64,000 nucleotides of DNA, from the NCBI RefSeq assembly GCF_963966145.1, contig NC_091048.1, forward strand, positions 12,338,001-12,402,000, read 5' to 3'. Origin of the DNA: Tenebrio molitor. Lineage: Eukaryota > Arthropoda > Insecta > Coleoptera > Tenebrionidae. The notes beneath the pieces were generated by a model. It was given only the letters and a program-made list of their open reading frames with translations, did not search any database and was not told the DNA's origin. The position numbers and the translations under genes are program-made. Shown here one piece after another: positions 52,311 through 62,198 of this stretch (positions are counted from its first letter, which is position 1; the number at the start of each line of letters is the position of its first letter).

Positions 52311-54053
52311 GTTTCTACTTCTTTGACTTTTCCTCGACAAAACTTTCCTCCCTCATTTGGTGTATTGTTGGTTGCCGCATTCCCTCGGATGAAATTTTTA
52401 CGAAACAAAGATAATGAAAAAAGAAAAATTTATGGATCCTACGTTGTGTTTTATTTTTCATTTTGTTTAATTAGGTTCTAACGAGAGGCCGTACCTTCGG
52501 AAGGTTTTTCAAAAAATGGAATTAAAACGATTGAGCACACTTCACTTAAATTTTATTTAACAAATAATCGAGTGTGGTGGGGTTTCGTTCCAACAAACAG
52601 TGTGAATAAATCAGTGAATTTAATGAAGACGTTGGTGGATATTTGACTCAACGAGATTTGGCTTTCGTGCCGTGAATTTAGATATGAGTCATGCATAAAT
52701 GACTAAGCGGGGCAAATACAGAAGTTTTTGGCGCGAACAGCATTATAAACGTTTGAGATGCGAATTATCTGATCCGATTTAGATTTAAATTATCTCCCAT
52801 TTCATTGAACCCGACGCGATGCCCTGGAATCTCATAGATCACCCTGGTCTACTCCGGTGGTCGAAAATAAAAGGGAAAAAGGTTCTAACAGGGCCAAAGG
52901 GTACCTCTCTTCGCGTGTCAGCTGGCCTAGTTTGGTCGCTGGCCCCCCTAGGGATGACGCGGCTAATTTTGTGTTTTTACGCCGGGCCACAGCTTATTGA
53001 GTGCGGCGGACACTGGCGGTAGCTTCCCGAACTCGAGACTCCAAGACATAAGTAATCAATGGAAATGTTTATAATGACTGTATACTAGTTCGCCTTGACG
53101 AGAGCACGTTTCCCCATTCGGTAAATGCAAGAAGATCACATACTTCGCGATAAAGAAATTAATTCAAGATTCTAAAGAGTCACGTGGCCATCAAATGTTC
53201 AAAGGAAATAATATAATTTTTTATTTTAATACGATAGTGAACTAATGTTGTGTGAATAATTAAACCGCAACTGCAATTTAAGTATGTACAAACAATTAGA
53301 AAAATAATTTAGCTTGTAAATGTAAAGCACGTGGTCACAAAATGGCTGCTGGAGGTACCGAACGTACCTCCGGCCACTTTGGAGATCAAACCCCGAGTGA
53401 ATCAAAAAAGCCTCGTTTTTTGTTCCGCGTTCGGATTTATAATTTCTCGAGCACCCCACTTTCGCAACCCCCAGATGGCCAGAGTGACCAATCAGCTCGG
53501 TACGACTCGGTACTTGTTACCCCCGCCGATCGCGACATCTTTTCGATATCTCTAGAACTTTTGAAATTACAGTTTCCGTTTTCCACCATAATTTTAAATG
53601 TTTAAATTTAGACTTTTATTAGGACCAGACCGAATGTACATAATTTGTTGTTGAATTAGAACTCTGAAAAAGGACACTAAATTACTAACTCTATACAATA
53701 ATAAACCTCAACATCAAGAAACAAACAGAATTAAACAGGAACACTGAATGACTGACTCTGTACAATAATAAAAATCAGCATCAAGAATTAAACAGAATTA
53801 AAATGAAACAAATTAACATTATTTTGAAACCTAAATTGGGCTTGAAACGCTGTTACGTAAGTGTCATGTCATGCAACTAAATTCCGTTGATCTGCTACTT
53901 CTAAAAATTGTTCTACATTGGTTTGATTCCCCAAAACTCTCTCTCACTCACACCTCTGACTTTTACGACTACCTGGCTTTACGGTTACCCAGTTGCCTTT
54001 CCCTTTCTACTTTGCTTTGTTACTTTTCTAACTAAAAGTGCAAACGATTCTAC
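52311..54053. other. No recognised gene
   Basis: Includes two moderately GC-rich stretches (52800-53040 and 53340-53540) without recognisable proteins. GGTTCTAAC occurs at 52474 and 52882 near GTACCT-rich sequence, and GGAGGTACCGAACGTACCTCC near 53350 is a short palindrome. LTR debris is possible but unsupported. Confidence 0.3.
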
Positions 54054-54790
54054 AGGGTCTCTATAAATGATTGTTTGGTCAAGCCAGCCTTGGAAAAAAA
54101 TTTTACTGTTCCGCTTTTTTGAAACCGATGCCAAATTCTAGTTCGTTTTCACGGTCACTTCTGACATTAGTGAATGACGTTTCGTTTGCACTTGTCAGTC
54201 TAATTTTGGTTCCTTATATTCGTTTTATCGCAGTTAGTCACAGTTAATATACACCAAAAATCTGTATTTTTCTATTGAAATTGCAAGTACGTCCGCTTTT
54301 AGAGGTAAATACACTGGCAAAGTTTGTGTGGTTATGCTTTAATGATTTATGTTTTATTTTAGCTTTATTTTCTTTACAATGGTTTATTCTGTTGAACAGA
54401 ACACGTTCATTGTTGTTTTTTACTTTCGAAATGGAAGGTTTAGTAATGGGGAATTATCTGTTTGTAAAAATGAATTCCAGCAAAATATCCGAACAACATT
54501 CAAGATGATCACATTAAGCGAATTGTGAACAGATTTTTAACAATCAGAACAATTAGCAAGGGTAAATCATTAGGGCGACCACCAGTATCTGATGAAATAC
54601 TCGAGGATTTGAAAGAAATGGTGGAAAAGACTCTGCAGATATCCATAGCCTGTTTATCTCAACAATCTGGTGTAGGTACCACGAAGCACTTGTCACAAAA
54701 TCATTAAAAATAGACTACAACTGCATCTTTATAAAATTCGTGTTGTACAAGAACTCCAACCTGCAGATTACACAGGCCTGCAAAACAAAA
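54054..54790 (+). mobile_element. Tc1/mariner-like element, 5' half
   Basis: CAGGGTCTCTATAAATGATT after TA (about 54053) looks like the left terminus. A transposase N terminus starts at ATG 54379 (MVYSVEQNTFIVVFYFRNGR). It continues after a slip as DDHIKRIVNRFLTIRTISKG, KSLGRPPVSDEILEDLKEMV and ends with RLQLHLYKIRVVQELQPADY near 54775, a paired-type HTH DNA-binding region. The catalytic DDE part is absent, so the element is 3'-truncated. Confidence 0.75.
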
Positions 54791-54962
54791 CTTTTTAATC
54801 GATGTTTTGATTTTGATAACTGATTTTGTATAACATTGGAGCCCTGATCACAAAAATACAATTCATTTTTTTGTATCACGTCAGGTTTTTTCACAATTAA
54901 CAAAAAAAAATTAAGCAATTTATTTAGGAAAATAAGATGTTTATAATAATTCTTGGTTAATA
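54791..54962. other. AT-rich spacer
   Basis: No recognised feature between the mariner fragment and the unidentified protein. Confidence 0.3.
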
Positions 54963-55740
54963 ATCTAACTAAATTTTTTATTCCTTATGAGAATGGCATC
55001 TTTAACGCTTTGTGAGGAAACTTCTTTTAATTGATTGCCTGCTGTATTTTTTTTTTGGGGTACATCGCGCTGTAACATCCAGCAAAAGTCTACCATCATT
55101 GATACGCTCCATCTTCCTTGATATCACCTCTCCATTTGTTTTATATCTTGGTCAAGGCGTTCCCCTTGTTCCTCGCTGACAGCACCAAGATTTTTAGGAA
55201 AAAGATTTAAGTGCGAAAAGAGGAAATTCACTTTCAAACTCATTTTACATCCCAAGATGTGAAAATTTTTAAACATGATTCTTACAATATTTTCGTAGTC
55301 TTCATCTTTGTGATTTCCAAGCAATTTTTCTATGACGTTCTTAAATGCCGTCCAGGCATTCCTTTCAACAACATTCATGGAATTTTGAAAATCATTACCT
55401 TTGTACAAAGATCTTATTTGAGGCCCTAACCTCTTTTCATTTGGCATTGGAGAGATCTGGTAACTTAGTACATTAATACTTGAAACATTGTCTATTTTTA
55501 TCAACAGGCTTTACAAATTGCTCAATCAAACAAAATTTGATATGCATTGGTGGTACCTTAACTACTTTTTTAGGATACAACTAAATTATTTTTTATTATT
55601 GCTTCCCGGTACAAGTCTAGTTCTTAAAGGCCACTTCTTTTGAGTCCAATGCTTGTCTCGTGCCCGGCAGTCCCACTCGCAAATAAAACAAGGAAATTTC
55701 GAATATCCATATTGTTGTCCGATACTTCATAAAAGAAACG
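54963..55740 (-). pseudogene. Unidentified arthropod repeat-associated protein, C-terminal part
   Basis: Minus strand: FPCFICEWDCRARDKHWTQK, VPPMHIKFCLIEQFVKPVDK, NEKRLGPQIRSLYKGNDFQN, VVERNAWTAFKNVIEKLLGN, LGCKMSLKVNFLFSHLNLFP, NLGAVSEEQGERLDQDIKQM, then after a TGA RWSVSMMVDFCWMLQRD, ending near 54963. I recognise this as a family seen in arthropod and cnidarian genomes without an agreed function. Conserved Asp, His and Glu (SHLxxFPxNLGAVSEEQGE) could be catalytic, but that is conjecture. One in-frame stop and two slips are present. A scrap of the same family is near 12001-12110. Confidence 0.5.
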
Positions 55741-56741
55741 TCTAACGGTTGTAACCTATGAGTACAATGCGGAGGAAAGCATAGAAGAATGACTCCGTTT
55801 TCTCTTGCAATATTGATGAGTTCTAAACTTTTTGTGTGGCTGGCGTGTCCATCTAAAAGAAGGAGGATTGGTGACTCTTTGGTCACACGAGACCAAATTA
55901 TGAACTTTTTTAACCATTTTATAAAGATTCCTTTCTGTATCCAGCCTTCTTCGTTACATTCAGCCCACGATCCTGGTGTAGCACCATCTAATAATTCATT
56001 TTTCATTCGCACTCTTGGAAATATAAAGAGTGGGGGCATGTAGGAACCATCCGCTCCCATGCATATTTCTACGGTCAATAATTGCCCTCTTTCTGCAGAA
56101 GACAACGTGCCTACTTGTTTTTTACCCTTGGTGGCAATTATTTTTGTCAGGCTTTTAGCAACTGTTGTGATACCCGTTTCATCCACGTTGTACACTCTAT
56201 TTGGTGTAATTTTATACTTGTCAATGATTCCTGATAACAGATCATAGAATTTGTTAACTACAACTTTATTAAAGCCCATCGCCCTAGCTGCTGATGTAGC
56301 TTCTGGTTTTCTAAGAGATAGGGTGACATTTCTTCTAAGAAATCCTGTTAACCAATCTTCACCGGCCATGCCAAGTGTCTTGTTGAAATTATGAGTTTTT
56401 TGATTATGCTCAGCCAGCTGAAATGCTAATTCTCGAAGATCTTTTGTGCTAAGACCAAACAGTCGATTTTCCATGTCCTTAATATATCTGGCGAGTTCTA
56501 ACTCTTGCTCTTTGTTAAAAATAGGTTTGAAATTTCCTAAACCTTTTTTTGCTGCAATCTCAAGATCAGGATTTGCGTTATATTTAATGATTCGTCTCTG
56601 TAGAGTGGTCCGAGGAACATTGTATGTAGAAGCTGCCTTTTTGCATCCCATTTTTTTCTGAATCACATCATCAATTGCATTGGCCATGTCATTCTCATTC
56701 CATTTTTGACGATTACTTTTCTTATCATATTTACGTACCAT
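55725..56741 (-). pseudogene. pogo/Tigger-type transposase, C-terminally truncated
   Basis: Starts MVRKYDKKSNRQKWNENDMA (56741) with a pipsqueak HTH (GCKKAASTYNVPRTTLQRRI). A CENP-B-type domain follows (FGLSTKDLRELAFQLAEHNQ ... GEDWLTGFLRRN), then the DDE core: RVYNVDETGITTV (D1), LLLLDGHASHTKSLEL (D2), HCTHRLQPLDVSF (D3). The frame is open throughout but is cut right after the third Asp and runs into the unidentified gene at 55740. Upstream the CCCCGTTATGCCCCGGG-type terminus lies near 57406. A truncated, otherwise undamaged copy. Confidence 0.88.
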
Positions 56742-56759
56742 ACTTGCCTACATGAAAAA

Positions 56760-57406
56760 TAAACGGGTAGGTAGTAATTAAATTAAATTTAAATATGTCT
56801 CAAATGCAATATTAACAACGGGGCATAATGGACCCACGCCCGTTATACCCCGTTCATTGTGCCCCGACGCACAGCAAATCTTTGTTGTAAAAATGTGTTT
56901 ATTTATAAAAATGTTGTTACACAGTCTAGGACTGGTTTACAAATCTATGAGGGGCGTGATGACCAACTCAATAGACCGGGACCAATGGCTTAACGTGACT
57001 CCCTTAGTACGGTGCGATCAATTAAGAAATAAATCGAATCGGCGTGTTACCTATGGCAACCCATGCTATAGCATAGGCTCCAAAGCAAACTCGATTTATT
57101 TTTTAAATGATCGCTCGGTATTAACATAACGACTTCACTTAGACTCACCTTGACTAAACAAAATTGTTCTAGGAGCACAAATAACTGTACAATCCGACTT
57201 TCAAAACTATATAAAATTACATCAGCAAGCTGAAAAATCGTAATATATTTTTAGGTTGGATTGTAACTTTTAGTTTCATTTCGAACGGTACTGTTATACG
57301 ACAGTCATGAGTCATGACATCTATTGACAATAATTTGAACTAATAATAACGGTATAAATGAAGATGTTCATTCTGCCCCGGTAGCCCGTTATGCCCCGGG
57401 TTCCCC
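56760..57406. other. 5' region and terminus of the pogo element
   Basis: Non-coding. Related GC motifs GGGGCATAATGGACCCACG (56821) and GCCCCGGTAGCCCGTTATGC (57375) precede a probable terminus ending GGGTTCCCC at 57406, next to TA. Upstream sequence presumably carries the promoter. Confidence 0.45.
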
Positions 57407-57408
57407 TA

Positions 57409-57824
57409 CAAGGCTAACTTGAATTTTTTTAAATGGCAACAGGGGTTAATTTGATGATTTTTGAAAAGAGGTTTTTTTTCTGAATTCAACGATGTATCAC
57501 ATGTAATAATAGTTTACATAAGAATGGTCAAAAATTTTTTTTTTATTTTAATTCAAAAATAAATACAGTTATCTTTGAAAACAGTTTCTATTATTAATTT
57601 ATTTATTATAAAAATGCCTTATTTAAGTGAAACCGAGCGGATAGAAGTTCTAATGATGATTGGATATGGTGATAGGAGACGAAGCTGTGCTGAAGTGATG
57701 ACACTTTTGATGACACACAAAAAATGAAACGGTCATTATGTGATACAGTGTTGAATTAAAAAAAAACACTCTTTATCATGAAATTAACCCCTGTTGCCAA
57801 TTAAAAAAATTCAAGTTAGCTTTG
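57409..57824 (+). mobile_element. 416-bp deleted mariner-type element retaining an N-terminal frame, TA TSD
   Basis: CAAGGCTAACTTGAATTTTT at 57409 and its mirror ending 57824 are TIRs of about 45 bp (including GGCAACAGGGGTTAATTT). TA flanks both ends. Inside, 57614-57727 encodes MPYLSETERIEVLMMIGYGD then RRRSCAEVMTLLM, the first HTH helices of mariner proteins with a DUF4817-type start. The rest of the gene is deleted. Confidence 0.85.
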
Positions 57825-57989
57825 TATCTCGAAAACAAATGAAGGTATTAAACTCAAAAAAAATTACAAATTATAGAATTTAAATGCCCTTAACTCCGTA
57901 GCAAATTTCCAAGAATTCCAACAAACGGTTTGACAGGTTTAATAAAAAGAGCCTCAAACGGTAGCTACGTTTATTTATTTTTGAATTTA
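57825..57989. other. Spacer, nothing recognised
   Basis: AT-rich, between the deleted mariner and the LINE pair. Confidence 0.3.
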
Positions 57990-58350
57990 CTATCCCACCT
58001 CCACCCGGCGGCACGGCAATTTTGCCGGAGTACATACACTATTACGGATAATCCTATCAAGTAATAGTGCAGTGCTTATCAACATAATTACCGGCGTCTC
58101 GCCTCCACATTTTGACTTTTTTGTGTTTTATGTTCTGTGTCAATGTTAAGGAATTTCCTCACGATGTGACATGAGTAAGTATAATAATATACCTTTTTGA
58201 ATTTCAACCACCAATGTGTTCTCTAAGTCCAAAATTTTTAAATTTTTAAAAAGAGATTGCGGTACTATTCCTGTTGCTGAAATTATAAATGGTAAAATCG
58301 AAATTTTTTCTAAACACCAAAGATTTCTCATAGCAACGGATAGTTCTAAA
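57990..58350 (-). mobile_element. R2-clade LINE copy 3 (3' end)
   Basis: About 360 bp matching the last codons (NLWCLEKISILPFIISATGI, LENTLVVEIQKGILLYL) and 3' UTR of copy 1. The 3' end CTATCCCACCTCCACC (plus strand) lies at 57990. It stands head-to-tail with copy 4, about 6 bp apart. Confidence 0.9.
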
Positions 58351-58356
58351 TGTCAA

Positions 58357-59231
58357 CTATCCCACCTCCACCCGGCGGCACGGCAATTTTGCCGGAGTAC
58401 ACACACTATTACCGATATTACTATCAAGTAATAGTGCAGTGCTTATCAACATAATTACCGGCGTCTCGCCTCCGCATTATGACTTTGTTGTGTATTATGT
58501 TCTGTGTCAATGTTAAGGAACTTCCTCACGATGTGATATGAGTATAATAATATACCTTTTTGAATTTCAACTACCAATGTGTTATCTAAATCCAGAATTT
58601 TTAAATTTTTAAAAAGATATTGCGGTACTATTCCCGTTGCTGAAATTACAAGTGGTAAAATCGAAATTTTTTCTAAACACCAAAGATTTCTCATAGCAAC
58701 GGACAGCTCTAAATATTTATTAATTTTTGTATTATATGTCTGTGTTATATTATGTGAATTTGGAACAGCTATATCTAAAAGATATGCTTGCTTTTGTTGC
58801 TTATTCAAAATTATAATGTCTGGTCTGTTATGCTTAATATGAATGTCAGTTAAAACTGTTCTATCAAAATATAATTTGTAATTGTCATTTTCTAAACAAC
58901 TTTCTGGTTTATAAATGTAATGTGGTTGTGTATCCTTTAATAAATTGAATTTAACTGCTAAATTCATGTGTATAATTTTAGCGAATATATCATGACGTTT
59001 TTTATATTCGCTTTGAGCCAAAACGGTGCAAGAAGAAATGATGTGTTCAATGGTTTCCCCTTCAGTTCCGCAAATCCTACATTTATCGATGATCGATTGT
59101 AAACCGCATATGTGTTTTTTATAATTTCTTGTATTTATAACACGATCTTGTATTGCAAATATAAAACCCTCAGTCTCAGGATGAATATTTGATTTTTTAA
59201 GCCATGCATGAGAAGCTTGAATATTAATTTC
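58357..59231 (-). mobile_element. R2-clade LINE copy 4 (endonuclease end)
   Basis: Starts in EINIQASHAWLKKSN and reads through CRICGTEGETIEHIISSCTV and the endonuclease (KHNRPDIIILNKQQKQAYLL, DIAVPNSHNITQ) to the C terminus NIDTEHNTQQSHNAEARRR and the conserved 3' end at 58357. About 188 codons are uninterrupted. At its 5' edge a 16-bp direct repeat GAGAAGCTTGAATATT (59210 and 59232) marks the junction with the mariner sequence. Confidence 0.9.
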
Positions 59232-59249
59232 TGAGAAGCTTGAATATTG

Positions 59250-60365
59250 ATTATTGATTATTATTTAATTACTAAAACATTATTACAATAGTTACCTTCA
59301 AAAAAGATTGGACCAATAATTCTGCGTTGGCTAATAGCAACCCAAACGCCTACTTTCTGGGGGTACTATTGGGGACAAATTACTTTGGTCGTCAAAGTCA
59401 GTTGACTGACATAAAGTTGTAAAGCAAGCATTAGGACGGTTAACATTATTTTTTACTACTGTCAACCACTGTCAAGACTGTCAAACTCATTATTGCAAAA
59501 TGTTGAATACCGAAAAATGGACAACTGATGGAGATATTCCTAGGAGGAAAAATTGAAAAGGTTTCCACAAGGCAATTTGGCCCATGGACAATCCCCCAGA
59601 AACAAGGGAGGTGATTCTAAATTTTTGAATGGTGGAAGGTGCCATATTTTTGACAAGAGAAAAGTCAATAATTTGAAATTGTCATCACTATTGACTTGAC
59701 GTTAATGCTTGGTTTACATTAATTTGTTTTGAAGTGACAGAAGAATGACGACCAAAGTATTATGTCCCCAATAGTACTGGGGTGTTTCAATGAAAAAATG
59801 TGGATTTTCTGAACTCCACATTCTTGTATTTTGAGAGTTGACATATCCACTAAGATGGAAGTAGGCTTCATGAGTGTAAAAGGTTTTATCAAGGTGAACA
59901 TCTAAAGTATTCAGAAACCATTGACAATATTCTAGTCTTTGGGGGAGATCAGCTGGATGTAATTCTTGAACAGATGTGAGACGGTAGGGAAATAGGTGAA
60001 GATCTTTTTTCACAATTGAATGACAGGTACTAACAGACACACCAAGTTGTTGTGATAAATGTTCAATTGAAGTGCCTGGGGCTTCTTCCATTGCTTGTCT
60101 CGCCTCTTCAATCACTTCTGGAGTTCTTTTCTTTTGCCTGCCGCTTCCAGGTTTTCGTCCCACAGATCCATTTTCTTGGAAATTCTTTAAGGAAATGTTT
60201 AAAGTTCGTCGAAACTGCGTATATTCCACTGCAATGTCTGGGAATTCTTCTCCAAACTCTTCCATACATAACGCAAGGGAATACTGCCAAACTCCATCGA
60301 TTTTCACACCGTTTCGAAAGTAAGACATTACCATGAAGACTTTATGTTATTCAGTGAAAGCCATT
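59250..60365 (-). pseudogene. mariner-type transposase pseudogene split by a MITE
   Basis: Starts MAFTE (60365), then a TAA, then MVMSYFRNGVKIDGVWQYSL. The paired HTH region follows (RRTLNISLKNFQENGSVGRK, LSQQLGVSVSTCHSIVKKDL, PYRLTSVQELHPADLPQRLE), then the catalytic start FYTHEAYFHLSGYVNSQN, where the expected Asp of the TDEA motif is His. After SSENPH the 403-bp MITE intervenes, and VGVWVAISQRRIIGPIFFEG resumes at about 59355. It ends at the LINE pair near 59250, so the last third is missing. Confidence 0.82.
59369..59771. mobile_element. 403-bp MITE in the mariner gene, TA TSD
   Basis: TTGGGGACAAATTACTTTGG (59369) is mirrored by CCAAAGTATTATGTCCCCAA (to 59771). TA lies on both sides (59367-59368, 59772-59773). 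Non-coding. The mariner reading frame continues directly on either side. Confidence 0.9.
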
Positions 60366-61421
60366 GTTCACAAAAATGTCGGAAAACAGTATAACACTGA
60401 CGCAGATTTCGTTTTAGTTCTGACAAGAACTGATTTTTTGTACGCAAGACGAGGAATAAAACGAATAAAATCACAAACACAACTCAATCTGAAAACGGAA
60501 AAAAGAACCAATGTCAAATGTCAAAATTTTAATATGAAATTGGGACCAAACTTACTATGCAACCTGTGTAACTCCGGAGAATAATTGGTTGCCTACGAAA
60601 CTATCTACACTGTTAACAGAATTAAAACGTCGTCAACGCCTACTCTAAATATAATTTTATTTGAAGGCCCGTTATAAGCATCAGTTAAAAGTATCAGTTC
60701 AACCTAAAATTATACAGTGTGGAAACTACTCATTGAATAAATTCAGTAATTTCAAAAGTAATGACATTTGTCAAAAACGCTGAAAAAGGTCAATTTTTAT
60801 TTCTCATAATGCTTATTTTTAGTTGCTTCATTTGTTCATGACGTTATTCATTTTTGAGCTATGACGTGATCACCAATTTTTTTAAATGACAACCCCAGTA
60901 GTTATATAGTGCTGGTTCTGGCTCACTCAAAAATCACGTTTTTGAATCATGTGTTTTGCGTGATCTCTTCAAAACGCCAGTTTCAGAATCATGTGTTTTG
61001 CGTGACCTTCAACTGTATCAGTCATGTCGCGATCAAAACGCTAGTTTTAATTTGCGTTTGTAGTTTAGTCAAAACATAGTTTTTGATTCAGAGTAAATTA
61101 TCTGATCATTACATCCGTTTTGGTTCCATCAAAAACATGGTTTTTGATTCAGGTAAATAAGCGGTATTTTGCGTGACTTATATTTTTATAAGCTAGAAAC
61201 ATTGAGGAAGATATTGAAGTTTCATATTTCTGTGCTATGTGCAAAACATAGTTTTTGATTCATGCAAATAAGTAGTATTTTGCATGATCTTTATTTTGCT
61301 GAAGGGGTCATTGTGTTTTCATTCATGTAAACATTGAGGTAGTGGGGGATCATTTTATAATTGTATGCTGAACTTACATTTTCATAGTATTAAAGCAGCT
61401 GCATAGTATCAAAATTAAACG
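60366..61421. other. Mariner 5' region, a MITE end and a repeat-rich Polinton-side stretch
   Basis: 60366-60600 is the probable mariner upstream region. 60714-60896 ends in the repeat shared with 8095. From 60897 AGTAGTTATATAGTGCTGG resembles Polinton termini. 60930-61310 holds five or so degenerate copies of a motif around CAAAACATAGTTTTTGATTC and TTTTGCGTGA. No gene is seen. Confidence 0.4.
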
Positions 61422-61781
61422 ATGAGTCATTTCTTAAAATCTATAAACGAAGAAACTCATCTTGTGCCATATGTGAGGCCAAGTTATTTAGAAATTGATA
61501 GAAGATTCCCCATTAAAAGATTTATTAAGACGGAAACTCAGTTTGGTGAACAAGTAGCCGTTGATTGTAGTGAATTTAAAACGCCTCTTCCACAACGGTT
61601 TACAGAAAAATTTAGCGAAAAAGTTATTCAAACTTTAAACAATTTATTGAAACAAGGAAAAAACATTTTTATGGTTAGTGAAGGAATAGTTGGAAGAACA
61701 ACCAATATCAAGTTTGTTGAACAGACAGAAGAATCAATTTTTCTGGAGCTACACGAGAAAAAAAATGCCTGTTCCGATTAA
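61422..61781 (+). CDS. Unidentified 119-residue protein, likely Polinton cargo
   Basis: An uninterrupted frame starting MSHFLKSINEETHLVPYVRP. The middle, FIKTETQFGEQVAVDCSEFK then TPLPQRFTEKFSEKVIQTLN, looks like a compact beta-rich domain and resembles small proteins I have seen beside Polinton integrases. The function is unknown. It is 5' of and divergent to the Polinton integrase, and the TATA-poor upstream is repeat-rich. It overlaps the start of the next small frame by 15 bases. Confidence 0.45.
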   Translation: MSHFLKSINEETHLVPYVRPSYLEIDRRFPIKRFIKTETQFGEQVAVDCSEFKTPLPQRFTEKFSEKVIQTLNNLLKQGKNIFMVSEGIVGRTTNIKFVEQTEESIFLELHEKKNACSD

Positions 61782-61911
61782 ATATAAGTGTCCATCATGC
61801 AAAGGTGAAAGTGATATGGAAGGTGTCAGATGTCTTCCTTGCGCCATGCATGATTTAATTAAGAGTCAACATTTTAAACATTTTTTACGAGAATATAGAA
61901 CTAAAGAGTGA
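61767..61911 (+). CDS. Small Cys-rich protein (48 residues)
   Basis: MPVPIKYKCPSCKGESDMEG then RCLPCAMHDLIKSQHFKHFL contains two CxxC pairs, a possible zinc ribbon. The start overlaps the end of the 61422 frame in another phase, a compact arrangement seen in viruses and Polintons. An AATAAA lies near 61977. The role is unknown. Confidence 0.4.
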
Positions 61912-62198
61912 ATTTGTGTGTTCCTAAATGTTATTATTATTTATTTGAAATTGTATATTTTGTAGTAATGTAAATATAAATAAACTTTCACATATTCATG
62001 TTGTTTTATTGCTACTATCACTACCATATTGTGATGTAAAATATTGCTTAATCACAATTATGTGAAGGTTGAAGATGCTGACTTAGGTTAGTCATCTCTA
62101 TCCGGATGATTATGAACTGCAAAGTAAGGAAATAATGAAATAAAACACTAGATTCTTTATTATAATTTTATTAAAAATATAAATTACATTTGAATGTA
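61912..62198. other. Convergent intergenic spacer
   Basis: AT-rich, with polyadenylation-like AATAAA on plus (about 61977) and, on the complementary strand, near 62170. Confidence 0.35.

Noticed and set aside
55617..55724. C-terminal end of the pogo transposase
   Set aside because: After the PLDV motif the sequence in a neighbouring frame belongs to the unidentified protein (FPCFICEWD), so the apparent end is a chimera.
61422..61781. Host gene
   Set aside because: Single short frame with no introns next to a Polinton integrase; cargo of that element is simpler.
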